Shown: positions 14,007-29,062 of the stretch, in pieces
Numbering within the stretch: the first letter of the stretch is position 1
How the letters are laid out: every line of letters begins with the position of its first letter
Source of the DNA: Diprion similis
Lineage: Eukaryota; Arthropoda; Insecta; Hymenoptera; Diprionidae
Length of the DNA stretch: 64,000 bases
Assembly (NCBI RefSeq): GCF_021155765.1
Contig: NC_060114.1
Span: forward strand, 9,577,001 to 9,641,000
Direction of reading: 5' to 3'
The notes under the pieces: model-generated
Databases searched by the model: none
Seen by the model: only the letters and a program-made list of their open reading frames with translations
What the model was told of the DNA's origin: nothing
Position numbers and translations under genes: made by a program

Positions 14007-15878
14007 TTAACACGATGGAAACAAACGAAATGCCCAAGTTTGTGGTGCCAAGTAGTGCATTTTTCGAAAGAAAAAATTTAAAGGTTCATGACATAATTCA
14101 ATATATTTTATGTTTACATGTTTTATACTCTGACGAGATATAATACGAGAAAGAACTTTTCAAGGATTACATAACATCTAATGCAGTAAGAGAATTAAAC
14201 TTAGGAATAAAAAAAACGTTCCAAAAGATAGAAAATATGGCCCATGCCTTATATTACAGCATCTTGTCACCATAAACAATCTTCACAGCAGGAAAATCGG
14301 TGCTCATCGCAAATCGGCGACTTACATTTCACGCAACAATTGATGGTCTTTCTGTCTTTTTTCGAACCGCATGTAGAGCATCGCTTTCTTTTTTCGAGTT
14401 TGTCAATCAAATCAACTCAGTTTTCTGGGTCGTCGACGACAGATTTGATGCTTTTTGCAAGATTTCGTGGAAGGTTTGATATCTGAAATCTGCTTCTCAT
14501 GTGAGGTGTAACCAATTCATGCACCAATTCTTTCAGAAATTGTCAACGGCCTTTGACTGGATTTTGGCGTGGCAAATTGTACAGGATGCATGCATTCACA
14601 CCTGCCTGATCCAAAATTTCCACGAAAAAACGCATAGGCCAACGACGCGTTTTACGAGCGCAAAAGAACGAACTGTTCGTCGAATCAAAAACGTCAGTTC
14701 CGGATTTCGTTTCATTATACATACATCTGTATAATTTCCGGCTTTTCTCTCGATTCTTGAGACACAGATTTGTGGTACGATGACAAACATAGAACAACTT
14801 TATTTTATTTTTGGACAGTAGGAAAACAAAATGTTTTTACCATCGTAACCATATCTGGTCGTGCCAGCAGACGCAGGTTGTGTAAATGAAACAGGAACGT
14901 GTCTCTTATTTTTGCGCACCGTTCCGAGCATGCGGTAAACTTGTATTTGTCATTCATTTTGTTAAAAATGTCGATGGATGTGAACCAATTGTTTGTTGTT
15001 ATGTGTCTGTTGGTACCATAAATTGGCCGACATAGGTTTCGCACGTAATAATCAGGTATAGACTCTCCGCGTTCAGTACTGACTTTACCAATGTACGAGA
15101 TAGCATTGAACAGATAAAAAGTTCTAGCATCATTGAGAGTTACAATTTTGATGCCATACTTTGCGGGTTTCGATTTTATGTAGATTCGAGCTGAAAACTT
15201 TCCTCGAAAACCAAGTAATTGCGCGTCAATTGTTAGAGTTCCGTTGACCACTTGTGCCCATTTTTTCCATAAACAAATTTCTTTTTCCTCGAACCTGCAC
15301 CACTCTTTCTTCCGGTCTCTGCCGAGGTCTCTTCTTCGTCATCTACAACTCTTTGTTCTTGTTCATTTCCGCTGTCATCGTTATCGGAACAACTGTACTG
15401 TGACAATTCTTCTAATTCTTCATTAACGTAATCGATCTCCCCTCACTTTCTTCGTTCGAATTGTCCACCGATTCATCACGTGGACGAAGAATTCTCGATA
15501 ATTGGCGAGATTCACGATGAGTCATGCTCTAAGAGATGAAAAATCAATGTACGACTCTAGAAAATTCATATAATCTTTCGAAGATATTCATAAATTTTAT
15601 AAAAGATCAAAAACTTACCTTGTCACTCCAAACGGTTTCACACCACAGTTAAAGTTATCGTGGATCGCTGGCGACCCAACACTCACTTCACTTACTCACT
15701 ACAAAGAACAGATCGATTGATCGATACTAGGGGAATGAGATTCAGCGCGAAGGGTCTCAGCCTCTCAAAGTTTTTTCAAAGCGAGGATAGATATTCCTTC
15801 CGTACTTAATTCTGAGAAATGGGACAAAAGAAAAATGGCTCGGGTCTTCAGCGACCCAAGATAACCGCATCGGGTTAA
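14007..15878 (-). mobile_element. piggyBac-like DNA transposon remnant
   Basis: A decayed piggyBac-superfamily copy of about 1.87 kb. The right end, read on the minus strand, is TTAA then CCCGATGCGG, followed by a subterminal inverted repeat around GGGTCGCTGAAGACCC; TTAA targets and CCC-type ends are typical of the superfamily. The likely left end is TTAA at 14007-14010 followed by CACGATGG, a partial match to the right end. The left end is tentative; the right end (15875-15878) is better supported. The transposase inside is broken and internally deleted, so the copy cannot move by itself. Confidence 0.75.
14267..15525 (-). pseudogene. piggyBac transposase, internally deleted and frameshifted
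   Basis: Minus-strand fragments match piggyBac transposase in order, in different frames. An acidic N-terminal region starts at ATG 15525-15523 and shifts frame near 15440. It reaches a Y-G-K-N-G-H-K-W motif and then joins abruptly to the mid-domain. That mid-domain (15240-14805) has D-A-Q-L-L-G-F-R-G, S-K-P-A-K-Y-G-I-K and T-N-N-W-F-T-S. A further fragment (14800-14550) has Y-N-E-T-K-S-G-T-D-V and R-R-W-P-M-R. It ends in a Cys-rich zinc-binding tail (CxxC...CxxC...CxxH) closing at TGA 14267. Roughly 200 residues expected between the N-terminal K-W motif and the catalytic core are missing, including part of the catalytic Asp region. Confidence 0.85.
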
Positions 15879-16250
15879 AAGTTCTAACAATAAGTTTCAG
15901 GTGATAATGCTTTGCAATTGGGTGTCGAATAAAGGTCCTGTTTGAAAAATTTTTTTGTTGATCAACCATCAGGTACTGATCCTTGTACCATCTCCCTAAT
16001 AAGAGTCAGATCACGCCGTGAGTCCTATCCTAAAGCATTGAGTGTCACCCCGCTGATACACCTTATCTTTTTACGTGATGCCGAAATGAATGCCGATAGT
16101 GATGTGTGGGCCACGGGACTCGAGTGATCCCGATTGGATAGTGCTGCACTCTATCAACAAGTCTACGTTATGGTACACAATGATTCATTATAACCTCCAA
16201 TTGCTTCAAACGATGCTAAGTGATGCTGAAGTCTCCTGTCATTTATGAAA

Positions 16251-19200
16251 ATGTCAAAACGTTGGGGTAGCGATTATGTGGTCGCCGAGCACCGGGATTT
16301 GCAGGTAAGTCGAGCGACTCGCGTCGCCCACTGAAAAACTAACTTTAATTTTACGTAACTAGGGTATCGTCGCGGTTTCTCAAGATCTTTGTAAGCGAGC
16401 GTCGCCCCAAACCTCAAATAATTATTTTTCTCCATGTACACCAGGCGAATACCATGGCGGTTGATACAACCGGGAGCTTCGTTCTTCTGGCCGGGTGAGT
16501 TTCAATGCTTTCGACCAGATTCCCATAAAGCCTGTCAAATATACCGATTCACTGGCTCTGCAGGCGAAGATGCTTTGCCGTCAAGCACCTGGACGAAGGC
16601 ACGGATACCTTGCGAAAGTTCCAACGCCAGAGCAAGTACGAAGTTGGCTCTGCCGAGTGGAATCCCAACCCTCAGAATTCTCATCTCTGTGCTATATCCG
16701 TACGTAGAAAAATCAACGATCCATGACAAGAGGCTCACTTTTTTATTTCTATAGAGTAACAACAGAGTTGAAATACTCAATTTTGTCGGCGGAGATGGAC
16801 GTGACCTGACGACGACGCATAGCCTCAGAGCCCATACGCGTGTTGTTAGTGACTTAAACTGGCATCCTACTGAGCCTGACATTCTCGCCTCTTGCAGCAT
16901 AGACACATTCATACACATTTGGGACATTAGAGATCAGCGTAGGCCCTGCTTGTCACTCTCTGCCGTTGGTAAGACTCCTAATTTTGGTTTCCCATTTCAT
17001 TCTCAGAACCAAGGCAATAAAGCCTTGTTGCCTGATTGTTACGAACTAGTTGCTTGACGAAAAATCTCGTTTTAGCTGGAGCATCTCAGGTCAGATGGAA
17101 CTGTCTGTCCCCACACATTGTGGCTACCGCGCACGATGGCGACATTAAAATATGGGATCAGAGAAAAGGGAACAGTCCAATGCAGTACATAGCTGCTCAT
17201 TTAACTAAGGTATTAGTTTGGTTTTGTTTCCTAATTATTCCCGTGTGAATGATTATAAATCGGGGACATTGAACAGTGGCGACTGTAACTTGTGTGAAGC
17301 TTGGCTTAAAATATATAGAACGAACGTGCAAATATTGTGACTTTGCACAATCGTTTCAACAATTTTCGTATCAGTTACCGACTTGGTACATTTGGATAAG
17401 TGGCCTCTTATTTTTCAAGATACATGGTCTGGACTGGTGTCCTTTTCAACAAAATCAGTTGGCAACGTCTAGTCAGGACTGTACAGTGAAAATATTTGAT
17501 GTCAGTAATCCACGAAGAGCAGAAAGTATTTTAACTACAAGTGCACCCGTGTGGAGAGCCAGATATACGGTAAAATTGAATCATTTGTCATGTTAGCTGT
17601 ATCGAATAGTTGCGAGAATTTGGTTAAAGGTTTTGAAAATCTCATTTATGTCTGCTTGTAGCCATTTGGGGAAGGTCTGGTTACGATAGTTGTACCACAG
17701 CTCAGGCGAGGGGAAAATAGCTTGTTACTGTGGAACACCTCGAATCTTACAGCTCCAATTTATACGTTTATAGGGCACACTGATGTTGTGCTCGAGTTTC
17801 AGTGGAGGCATCAGAAAAAAGGTATTGCAAGAGGTCTTCTTTCATTGAAATGATTGATTGCGCTTCTTTAAATAGTGTCAAAGGACAACGATAACTGTTA
17901 TTTTCTTACCGCAGTACCCAATGACTTTGAATTGATAACTTGGTCCAAAGATCAGTGCCTGAGAATTTTCAAAATCGATCCATTCCTACAAAAGGTAATC
18001 ACTATAATCATCAAATAATTCAGTTTAAAACTCTGTATTGAGAATCTGCAAAATCTAAGTGTACGGAATTGATGGTGTTGTTATTAAAAATTACTTATAA
18101 CAAAAATACGATCAATCCTCGCACTTTTCAGCTATGCGGACACGATTTGGATGATGGAACATCTGTCTATACTCCGTACACAGAAGACAATAACCTGAGT
18201 GAGTGTATCGCAAGCTTCAAGTACGAAATTACGAGGCGAATCACCCTTCCATTTGCAATGAATGACTAATCAAATTCTCAGGGACATTACGTTCTATGCA
18301 ACAGCTCGAGCTTCAAGATACACCGAACGACAGAGAAATTAATTTTGTCATGTCGAAAATTGATGGAGGTAAAACGGGCACCGAGTCAATCACTTACTCA
18401 ACAAGCGACAAAGATATTTTGTCACCGACTCAGCCAAAAACGTTACAGCAAGAATTTTCATTGATCAACATGAATATTCCAAACATTGAGGTAAATTTAC
18501 TCGTGATTCTTTGAGCGTTTCACTGATTTCCAGACTCACTTGAAACGTATCGTGTGTTTTGCATTTCAGGTGAATGCTATGGATGCGGAGCAACGAAGCT
18601 GTACAGTCACAGCGTCAAATAAAAATTACAACGTTATATTGAAAGTAAACTTTCCTGGTAATTATCCATACAACGCATCACCGACCTTTCAATTCTGTCC
18701 TGGAACAACCATAGACAATACAGCGATGGCTAAGCTCTCGAAGGTACTGAAGCAAACGGCCCAACAACGAGTTAGAAAGAATCGATCCTGCCTAGAGCCG
18801 TGTTTAAGACAGCTAATTACAACTTTGGAGCAGGTGTGTACTTTTGATTGGGTTGTCGAGTTACCGATTTCCATTATATGAAACTGATCAACTTCGTCCT
18901 GCATAAATAGATGTGTGTTAGCGACGAGACTGAGGGTAAACATTTGGGATACAGGATGCCGCATAGTGCCAACTTTCTCAATACGTCCGGTGCCATATTT
19001 CCAAACTACCAGGATACTTATATTCCTTTCCCACGGACTTCTGGTGCTAAATTTTGCTGCGTAGGTAAGGAATTCTCAAGCCAGGGGAAGAACAAGAGAC
19101 CCAACCCATATTTTAATCTACGCCTATCTTTTCTAGGAATACTAGTTTGTTTCGGTCGAACGCCATACGCCAGAAGACCGTCCATAAAACCGGAAAGCGT

Positions 19201-22200
19201 AACGCCGCGAGCTCTCTCCGCATTGGGATCGGGAGTCGGTAACAGTAGTCATTTTCCCCATGTATATCCGGCTTATTCGCAACCAAACACAGCTGACAAC
19301 ATATCTATAAGCTCATTCTACTTTCACGAACGGGTAAACTTGTTATCATTTGTATACACTTACTTGAAAATTTTGCCAGTAACTTGGAAGTGTTTGTCTC
19401 ATTGCGCCTCATCTGCCAATAGAGAGGGTCCAGACGTAGTTTGCACGCGCCAACCAGGCTCCACTCAAAAACACCTAATAAAAATCATCCGATGGTTACA
19501 ATCTATGACGCCTCCTCATTGTTCTTTGTTAATAAAGAACTCGCTGAAAAGTACATGTAAGTCTTTTATCATTTGTACCGAATATTTTAATGTCAGAACA
19601 ATGAGAATAAAGTAATACTTCCACTGCAGCATCAATATTACGGACATCCCTGGAATGTGTCAGTATAACGCTGGAGTGGCAGCTTCGCTCGAACGACCCG
19701 ACCTCGTTCAAGCCTGGTGCCTGGCCGCACTCGTCATATCGCAGCCGATGTCCTCCAGCCTCTCTTCAAACGATATCGAAACTCCGTGGCCCTTGCATCC
19801 ATTTGGTCAAAACTTGATCCATTCTCTGTGAGTTCAGGATTCGAGATTAAGTGGATCGTTGATGATCAACTTCATTCGTTTTTCAGTATACAGCATTACG
19901 CCAGCCAGTCTGACATACAAATGGCAGGTATGCTGAGCTGCACATTTACTTATCGTTCTGAAAATCAAGATGTCAGTCAGGGACGTGCAGTGAGCAAGTC
20001 TGTAAACGTCAGTGTAAGTAAAACACAATATTGTTTTAGGTACCAAGTAGACTATCCAACGACTTGTGATGAAAAATTGAATTGGTAGGTAACTACTGCA
20101 TAAATTACAACCGTCGCTATTATTATTATTATGGTTGTTTTTATTATTACTATTGTCATTGCTATTTTTATAATGCATGCTTTGTGCATTGCTATGGCTA
20201 TCAAAATGTATAAATGAAGTTTTTGAACTTTCACTTAGGCAGGCGTTTTCTGTCTTTTTCTTTTCATCATTTTTTAATGGATCTGTTCTACCAGATTGCC
20301 GACGCCGCTACTATTGCTACTCCCCTTGCTGCTGTTTGCGGTGCTTTCTTTATTCCTCTGTGTCCCTTCTTTGCTTTTACGTAGTGTATAACAATTTGTC
20401 TGCCAAGCATGCGTTGCTTATCCAACTGACATTTTATTATCTCTGTTGTAGAGGCTTTCCACTGGGAAATGGTGGCAGAAGGTAAAGTATAAATATTATT
20501 CTTTAGTGTATCTATAGATATTTTTATCCACGACGGATCAGCTTTTGGTTTGCAAGTTATTCTTCTTCGGTTTTCTGCAATAAAAATTCTTTCACATCCT
20601 CCAATCGGTTATCACGTCAGGGCTTACCGTATGATTGATAGATTTTTCACCTGTGTGTGTGTGCGTGTGTTTTAACAAATATTAAGCTAATACAAAGAAT
20701 CTATGCCTTGTCATATCCTTCAACTTAGAGCTTCAATTAAACAAACTTTTCCTGCTTTTATTTGGGCATGTAGATGCATTCCAACTGCAGTTTACACCTC
20801 TCTCTGCAATTATCCTAAAAAAAAATTTCATGATAATTATGTATTGACGGTGAAACATGATGTAACAAGAAGCGTTACCGTGACATAACTTGTAACTCAC
20901 GTGTAACAAGTTATGCCCTACTCAAAGGTTTGTAACTCTAATCTCACATGCGTAACATGTCGCACGCGTTACGTACTAGCAATATTAATATTTTATTCAT
21001 AATATTGCAAGGTATACTGATGTAACATTGATGATTGACTGCTACATGGCTGTTCCTAGCCTCGATGTATGTATGCATGTACATTGGCGCTACGATAATT
21101 TGGTATTTTGATGCACATGTATATTAGAGTTCGGTAGAGCGTATTTGATAAGCTTGTAGTGAACTTTAGGTTGCTGAATAAAAAAAAAGGTAATCTTTGA
21201 GAAATTCCACCAAAATAAAGGTACAGACATGCATACATACATTTCGGTAAAATATGATATATGAGTTTGCATGCACTAGAGAATAATTAATATACCTATT
21301 GGTAACATTTCATACAGCTTGAAGCTTGCCAATAATTTGTTGCGTGTACGCAGCTGTGGCACTCATTACCCTCTTTTTTTCTGTAATAAATGAATAAGTC
21401 CAAATCTGTGTGTATAATATATGTTCTACTTGTCATTCAATTAACACTCACTCAAGCTTAATATTTTCAGCCTGGCGGCTCCCCGTATCACACGATACAT
21501 CCTGCAGATACAACGCTCGAGGGATGGAATTTTCAGAATCTCAAACAACATAGGTCAAATTCGTGGTCAGAATCTCTTGATGACCTCAAATTCGTTCAGG
21601 AAACATTGGGTGATCCCGTCCGGAACATCAGGTGACAATTTCGATTATTAAAGAAGTAATGCATGTCAGAGAAAGGAAACAAACAAAATTTCTTCCATTT
21701 TGGGAAAGAATGAAACATCGTCGTTCATAAACCAGCACGTACTTTTCTCTTTCAGGTTTCTTGACGAAAAAAATACCGCCCTCTACGATAGCTATAAAAA
21801 AGCATATGCCGAAGTCCTGCACAGTTGGAGGCTGCTTGATGCTAGGGCCCAGGTACTAAAACACGTCAGTGTACCGCCGATCGATTCCCACAAGGCTGTA
21901 GAGTTCCAAATTGAATGTTATATCTGCAATAAATCTAGTCGTGGTCCACAGTGCAACAATTGCAGGCAGTTGGCATTTCAATGTGCCATATGTCACATAT
22001 CCGTCAGAGGTAGGGAATTAATTGTACAGCTTTCAGTTGTGATATTCACTCTGATATCCTATTGAAAAATCACCTAAACACACTACTCATATATATTCCA
22101 GGACCCAGCAACGTCTGCGTAGTTTGCGGACACGGAGGTCACACCGAACACCTGGCCGCTTGGTTTACAACCAAGACACTATGTCCGACAGGCTGCGGAT

Positions 22201-22241
22201 GCTACTGCCTCAACGAGAGCACTAGCCTTATGAAAATTTAA
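16251..22241 (+). CDS. WDR59: WD repeat-containing protein 59, GATOR2 subunit
   Basis: WDR59 is part of GATOR2 at the lysosome, which relieves GATOR1 inhibition of TORC1 when amino acids are available. Nineteen exons join in phase to about 960 residues (human 974): 16251-16304, 16445-16494, 16564-16699, 16755-16968, 17076-17209, 17420-17569, 17662-17821, 17915-17994, 18132-18198, 18282-18490, 18570-18833, 18911-19064, 19137-19333, 19423-19556, 19630-19827, 19887-20013, 21471-21631, 21756-22009, 22102-22241. WD40 repeats fill residues 1-330 (for example S-S-N-N-R-V-E and S-S-Q-D-C-T-V-K). An RWD domain lies at about 418-506, ending in CLEPCLRQL. The Cys/His-rich zinc domain at about 880-955 has CxxC pairs and H-G-G-H. 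ATG 16245 is an alternative start two codons upstream. The 1.46-kb intron after 20013 is the longest. Confidence 0.95.
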
Positions 22242-22960
22242 TCGCCATTATACTGTTACATCGCAACCACACCCCAATGTAAAAGTAATGTAGTCTCAAA
22301 ACAATTGACATATTTTCATCGCATCTTATTTATACAAACCATGCACAGGATAACCTAATGGCAAACAGTGGAAAGGGGGGATTTTGAACAAGTTCCCCAC
22401 TTTCTCTATACTGACCATTTGCTTCCTCGGCTTGGTTTGTATAAAATCGGTATCGTTTGAACATGGCAATTATAAGTTAAGCGAAACAGTTCTGGGCATA
22501 TATTACTATTGTATACATATGTATGATTATTGCGGATGAAAAAAAAAGATTAGGATCTCGACGACGACCACGGGCTACAAAATATAGATAGGCATCGAAT
22601 TATTATTTGTGCATTTTTTATTAGCAATCAAGTTTTTAACGGTACATGAATAAACTGTACAGTTTTAATTTCATCTTCCAGCTCTTACACGTAGGTCTTT
22701 GCACGGTAATTGATGCTCATAAAAAATAATCCTTACCTTAAAATGTAATTTCTATATTCAATACAGCTAGAGGTATGCGTGTGCAAATTGCTGTGTCAAT
22801 CGTGTCCCAAAACTGGCTGTGGATCTTCTTTTCACTCTACAGGCGCGTTGTTCGATTGTAACAGCTGTAAAAAACCAAGAAATTAAATGTCATTGCCATC
22901 CTACCTAGCTTGGCTGACACGCCATGTAAAAGTACATACAAACATACGTCAAGCGTGAGT
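22242..22960. other. convergent 3' intergenic region
   Basis: AT-rich sequence between the WDR59 stop and the stop of the minus-strand membrane-protein gene. It probably contains both 3' UTRs; an ATGAATAAACTG poly(A)-type signal lies near 22646. Nothing else is recognised. Confidence 0.6.
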
Positions 22961-24892
22961 CTACCTTTCAAGGAGTCGCCGTTTCAGCTCGGGTGGGTAT
23001 GCAACGTATATGTAATGATCGGGTGTCTCAGAGCTCCCTACGGAAGGCATGTCTTGTCCGGGTTCCAATTTCCCTTTGCTATCTTTTTTATTATGATCAA
23101 TTTTCGAACCATGCTGCGGAGACGGCAGTTCCTTGTTCCTACTGTTGTATGATGAGTGCGAATTCCCCGACATTCCATCAGCTCTCATTTCATGCACAGA
23201 ACTGTCATTCCAAATTGATTACTTACATATTCACGATATATAAAATAATGACCATGATTAAACTGTATGGATTTGATGCAGAGTTTGGACAGAACTGACA
23301 GATCGACCATTGCCTGTATCAATTCGATGCGTTGCATTCGTTTAAACTTAGTTAGCGGAATTAAAGAAAGTAATGAAAGCAAACAAACCAGAAGGAAAAG
23401 TCTATTATAAATCTAGACTCTCCTCAGGATTCTTTTTATTAATTACTCACTCGAATAATATCCAAATGATGTAGTAACACATCGACATTCCCAATGATAA
23501 GAGCATGGCTAGTATGAACAAGAGGTGCCACGGTATTTGACGCTGCTGTCTGCGCGTATCTTCCCAGTATTTTTCGCATGTCAAATACCAGCAAACGGCT
23601 CGATTGAGTTCACCTGTTGCCAAAAAACAGCGAAAAGTAAGGTGAAGTTCGTTGTAGAAATCAATAATAACTTAAAACGCAGCCCAATCGAGACATGAAA
23701 CCACACACCTTCAACTTCCGTGAAATCTTGAACGGAGAGATTAACGAGCAATCCTGCGATGCAGTCACGTACCAGAATCTGAAAGGACAAAAAAACAGAC
23801 TGGTAAGAGAACATGAAAATCGATACAAAGCAGTTGCAAGGTGTATAAATAGTTGATATTAGCACCTCGCATCTTATTTTCAGTTTCAGAAGCTCCTCAG
23901 GCTTGCAGTTCGATTTGAGTTTCTGTAGCTCGACAAGCCGCTGCTGATTTCTATCGATAGCTGGTAGAGCCGAGTCGACGAGATGATTGCTGTCGCAGAT
24001 GCCATGCGTCTTGTTGTTTTCTTCATCCTCGGAACCGATCATTTTCTGCTTCTGATGGTTAATGGTGAAATGATTTTCAGGGGTATCTCGCCTGTCGCAG
24101 TAGTGATGGAACGTTCCTCTGTTAGTGCCGCCGTTGGTTTGCGACTCTTGAAACTTGTCGCCGAATACCCTGGCCAAGTCTCTGGATCCGGTCGAGGGAG
24201 CTAGGGTCGTTTGACGAGCCGTCGTTTCCCTCCATACCTCGATGTCTGTATTGATGGTACTCGAATCGTCTATTGACGACCCCTCAAAGTCTTGGGTTAT
24301 CAGAACATCGCACCTCATGATATCGCAGTAGTCGGCTAGACAGACAGCATCCTCTGCCTTAACAAGGAAGATGCTATTGTAAATAAATGTAATTAACTAA
24401 CAATAATAGCACAATTAATAACAATTATCATCTGTACTGACCATGTTGATATCGCCTTTATGTCTGTTATCAAAATGCATGTCCAGGTGACGCTCTTCGT
24501 AAAATGATTTCCCACACAACCCGCATGTCCATTGGGAAGGTCGATGCTGATATTTGGCCGCCTGTTGAGGGTGAAATATGTCTCTGGTTCTATGGAACGG
24601 GCACTCGAGGGGCAGCTCGACTTGGTATTTGTTTAGTACGGGGATCCATTTCTTTGAAAGGGGAAGTTTGCGATTAAAAATTGAAGATGCTCAAAATAAC
24701 AAGAATAACAAATTCAGTCAGCCACTGCTCCTTCACCTTTTGTACTATCCTCCTTACCACCGAGGCACTGTCTCGAGGGCATGATATTTTGAAAACACTC
24801 GGCCCTGGCCATGGTATTTGACACAGCAGCAGCACTGCCAATATCTGTGAATCATGCAAGGTGATATTTATTCGTATTCTCGTTATACGCAT
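22961..24892 (-). CDS. predicted single-pass membrane protein with a C2H2 zinc finger; family not recognised
   Basis: I do not recognise a named orthologue. Six minus-strand exons join in phase to about 436 residues: 24892-24758, 24651-24442, 24357-23866, 23778-23709, 23613-23451, 23201-22961. The N-terminus has a hydrophobic stretch (residues 16-24, with L-A-V-L-L-L-C) resembling a signal peptide. A C2H2-type finger follows at about residues 86-108 (C-x2-C-x12-H-x5-H spacing, containing CGLCGKSF). After it come a Cys-containing segment (A-V-C-L-A-D-Y-C-D), a polar Ser/Thr/Asn-rich linker, and a hydrophobic helix at about 332-353 (L-L-F-I-L-A-M-L-L-S-L). A polar tail of about 80 residues ends the protein. 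If both hydrophobic segments are real, the finger faces the lumen or outside. The first exon is the least certain; it was chosen because it is the only frame that joins exon 2 in phase. Confidence 0.75.
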
Positions 24893-25672
24893 CTCATTAT
24901 CCCTGAATTACGAATTGAAGAAGGCAAGTGATAAAGTCGATTTGGTGATTTGAATTCCGTCAGATCGCGTTGCGGAGCGTAATGAAAGGACAGATAAGAA
25001 GGTTGTTCTTTTCACAACCCTCCGTTACACAGGTCGGGAATTGATTTTTTTTCCTTTCCTAATTTACGACGCCGTGACACGGACGTTGCGCGTGATCCTG
25101 CCGTACGAGTAGTTCGATCGAAAACTTCTCTAAAATATTGCAATTATTACCTCCGCGTAAAGGGATTTGGTCTTCATTCATATCCCATGTAGAGAGCTCC
25201 ACTCCACGGAATCTTCTAATCGTCAGACTATAACAAACCGTCGAGGAGAGATTTTCTACATAATATCGTGGGAGAGCGCTAGTTTACCCCTGCAGTCGTA
25301 GTGCGGTACGATTATGGAGGAAACCCCCCTTCCACCAGGATTCCCACGGACGCAAGCGCCTTCGTCAGCGTTCCGCGCGTGCACCTGCACCCGCGCACTG
25401 CGTCCCCGCGATCCTTGCAGCATCAATCACATTATTTATGAGCGATGAATATTTTTTACGCATGTACTTGACAGTGTGATGTAAGCTAATGTTAAATTAA
25501 ATCAGGACAATGTTGAGGGTGGTACAAAAATAACAGACGGAAAATATTTTAGTCGCGCCTTTATTCAGTCGTCCTTAGTCAATCCGAGACAATCCTCTAG
25601 TTTATTTCAGATCGAAATCCGCATTCTTCATCTCCCAACTCTCCGGTTTCTTCTTTCTCATTCCCTCACGCC
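24893..25672. other. intergenic between two minus-strand genes
   Basis: Upstream of the membrane-protein gene and downstream of AHCY. A GC-richer patch at about 25290-25410 could be promoter sequence for the former. A TTTATT motif at 25560-25565 is the minus-strand AATAAA expected for AHCY. No further gene seen. Confidence 0.55.
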
Positions 25673-28324
<2,652 letters not shown>

Positions 28325-29062
28325 TCTTACAGATATGTTGGGTGAATTTTTAGAATAGAAATCAAAAATTAACTGGATCAGTAAATAGTTTAAAGTATTT
28401 CTGGCAGTGCAAAACTTGCTGGGCTACCAAAGACGCCGTACGTGACTGCGCTGTGTATTCTAACGAGCGCAAGCGACTGTGCTGAATGTGGAATCCTACT
28501 AGTTGGCCCATCCCCACCACCGTCGTTCCCAGACCACTGATCTCTACTATAAGTAGAGATCAGTGTTCCAGACTCACGATCAGTGTTCCAGACCTTCCAA
28601 ACTAACGATCAGTGTCCCAGGTATAACTTTATTTCATCTGTATGTAAGACCATGGTGTAAGCATGAAACAAGTATAACCGTGGTGGTATGACCAAAGCAA
28701 ATTTGACAGTCAAAAACCATGAAAACAAGATTATAACGAGCTGTTATACCAGGTGTCTCATTTTAATCTGCACATGATTTATCTCGGAAAATACTAATAT
28801 TGAGTATAATGAAACTTTTAACTGGCTCAAAAAAATAAATGGCGCCGTTAAGATAGGCAATTTAATTTTATTCAATTTTTGTGTCACACCACCTAACGAT
28901 CAATGTGTGGATGCCTGAAATTAGATGCTTGCACTACGAAAATGGTTTGAACAATTGTTCTATCTCGAACCGATTTTGCTACTGTCGACGCAGTTCACGT
29001 CATCGGTGAAACAAATTGTCCCGGAACATGTTCAATAATTTACTACCATTTGACTAATCAAG
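28325..29062. promoter_or_regulatory. divergent intergenic region between AHCY and the ATP-synthase-e-like gene
   Basis: 738 bp separate two divergent start codons, so promoters for both genes should lie here. It contains a perfect inverted repeat at 28535-28565 and short direct repeats of GATCAGTGTTCCAGA. Core promoter elements cannot be assigned with confidence from sequence alone. Confidence 0.5.
28535..28622. repeat. 14-bp perfect hairpin plus direct GATCAGTG repeats
   Basis: CACTGATCTCTACT (28535-28548) is followed by ATA and its exact reverse complement (28552-28565). The motif GATCAGTGTTCCAGA then recurs from about 28558, again near 28577, and once more near 28607 as GATCAGTGTCCCAG. 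Combined inverted and direct repeats upstream of AHCY could be a factor-binding cluster or a small degenerate repeat unit. Confidence 0.75.

Noticed and set aside
20895-20932. Short inverted repeat CATAACTTGT / ACAAGTTATG in a WDR59 intron
   Set aside because: Only 10-bp arms in AT-rich intronic DNA with related GTAAC motifs around; plausible by chance and no further structure.
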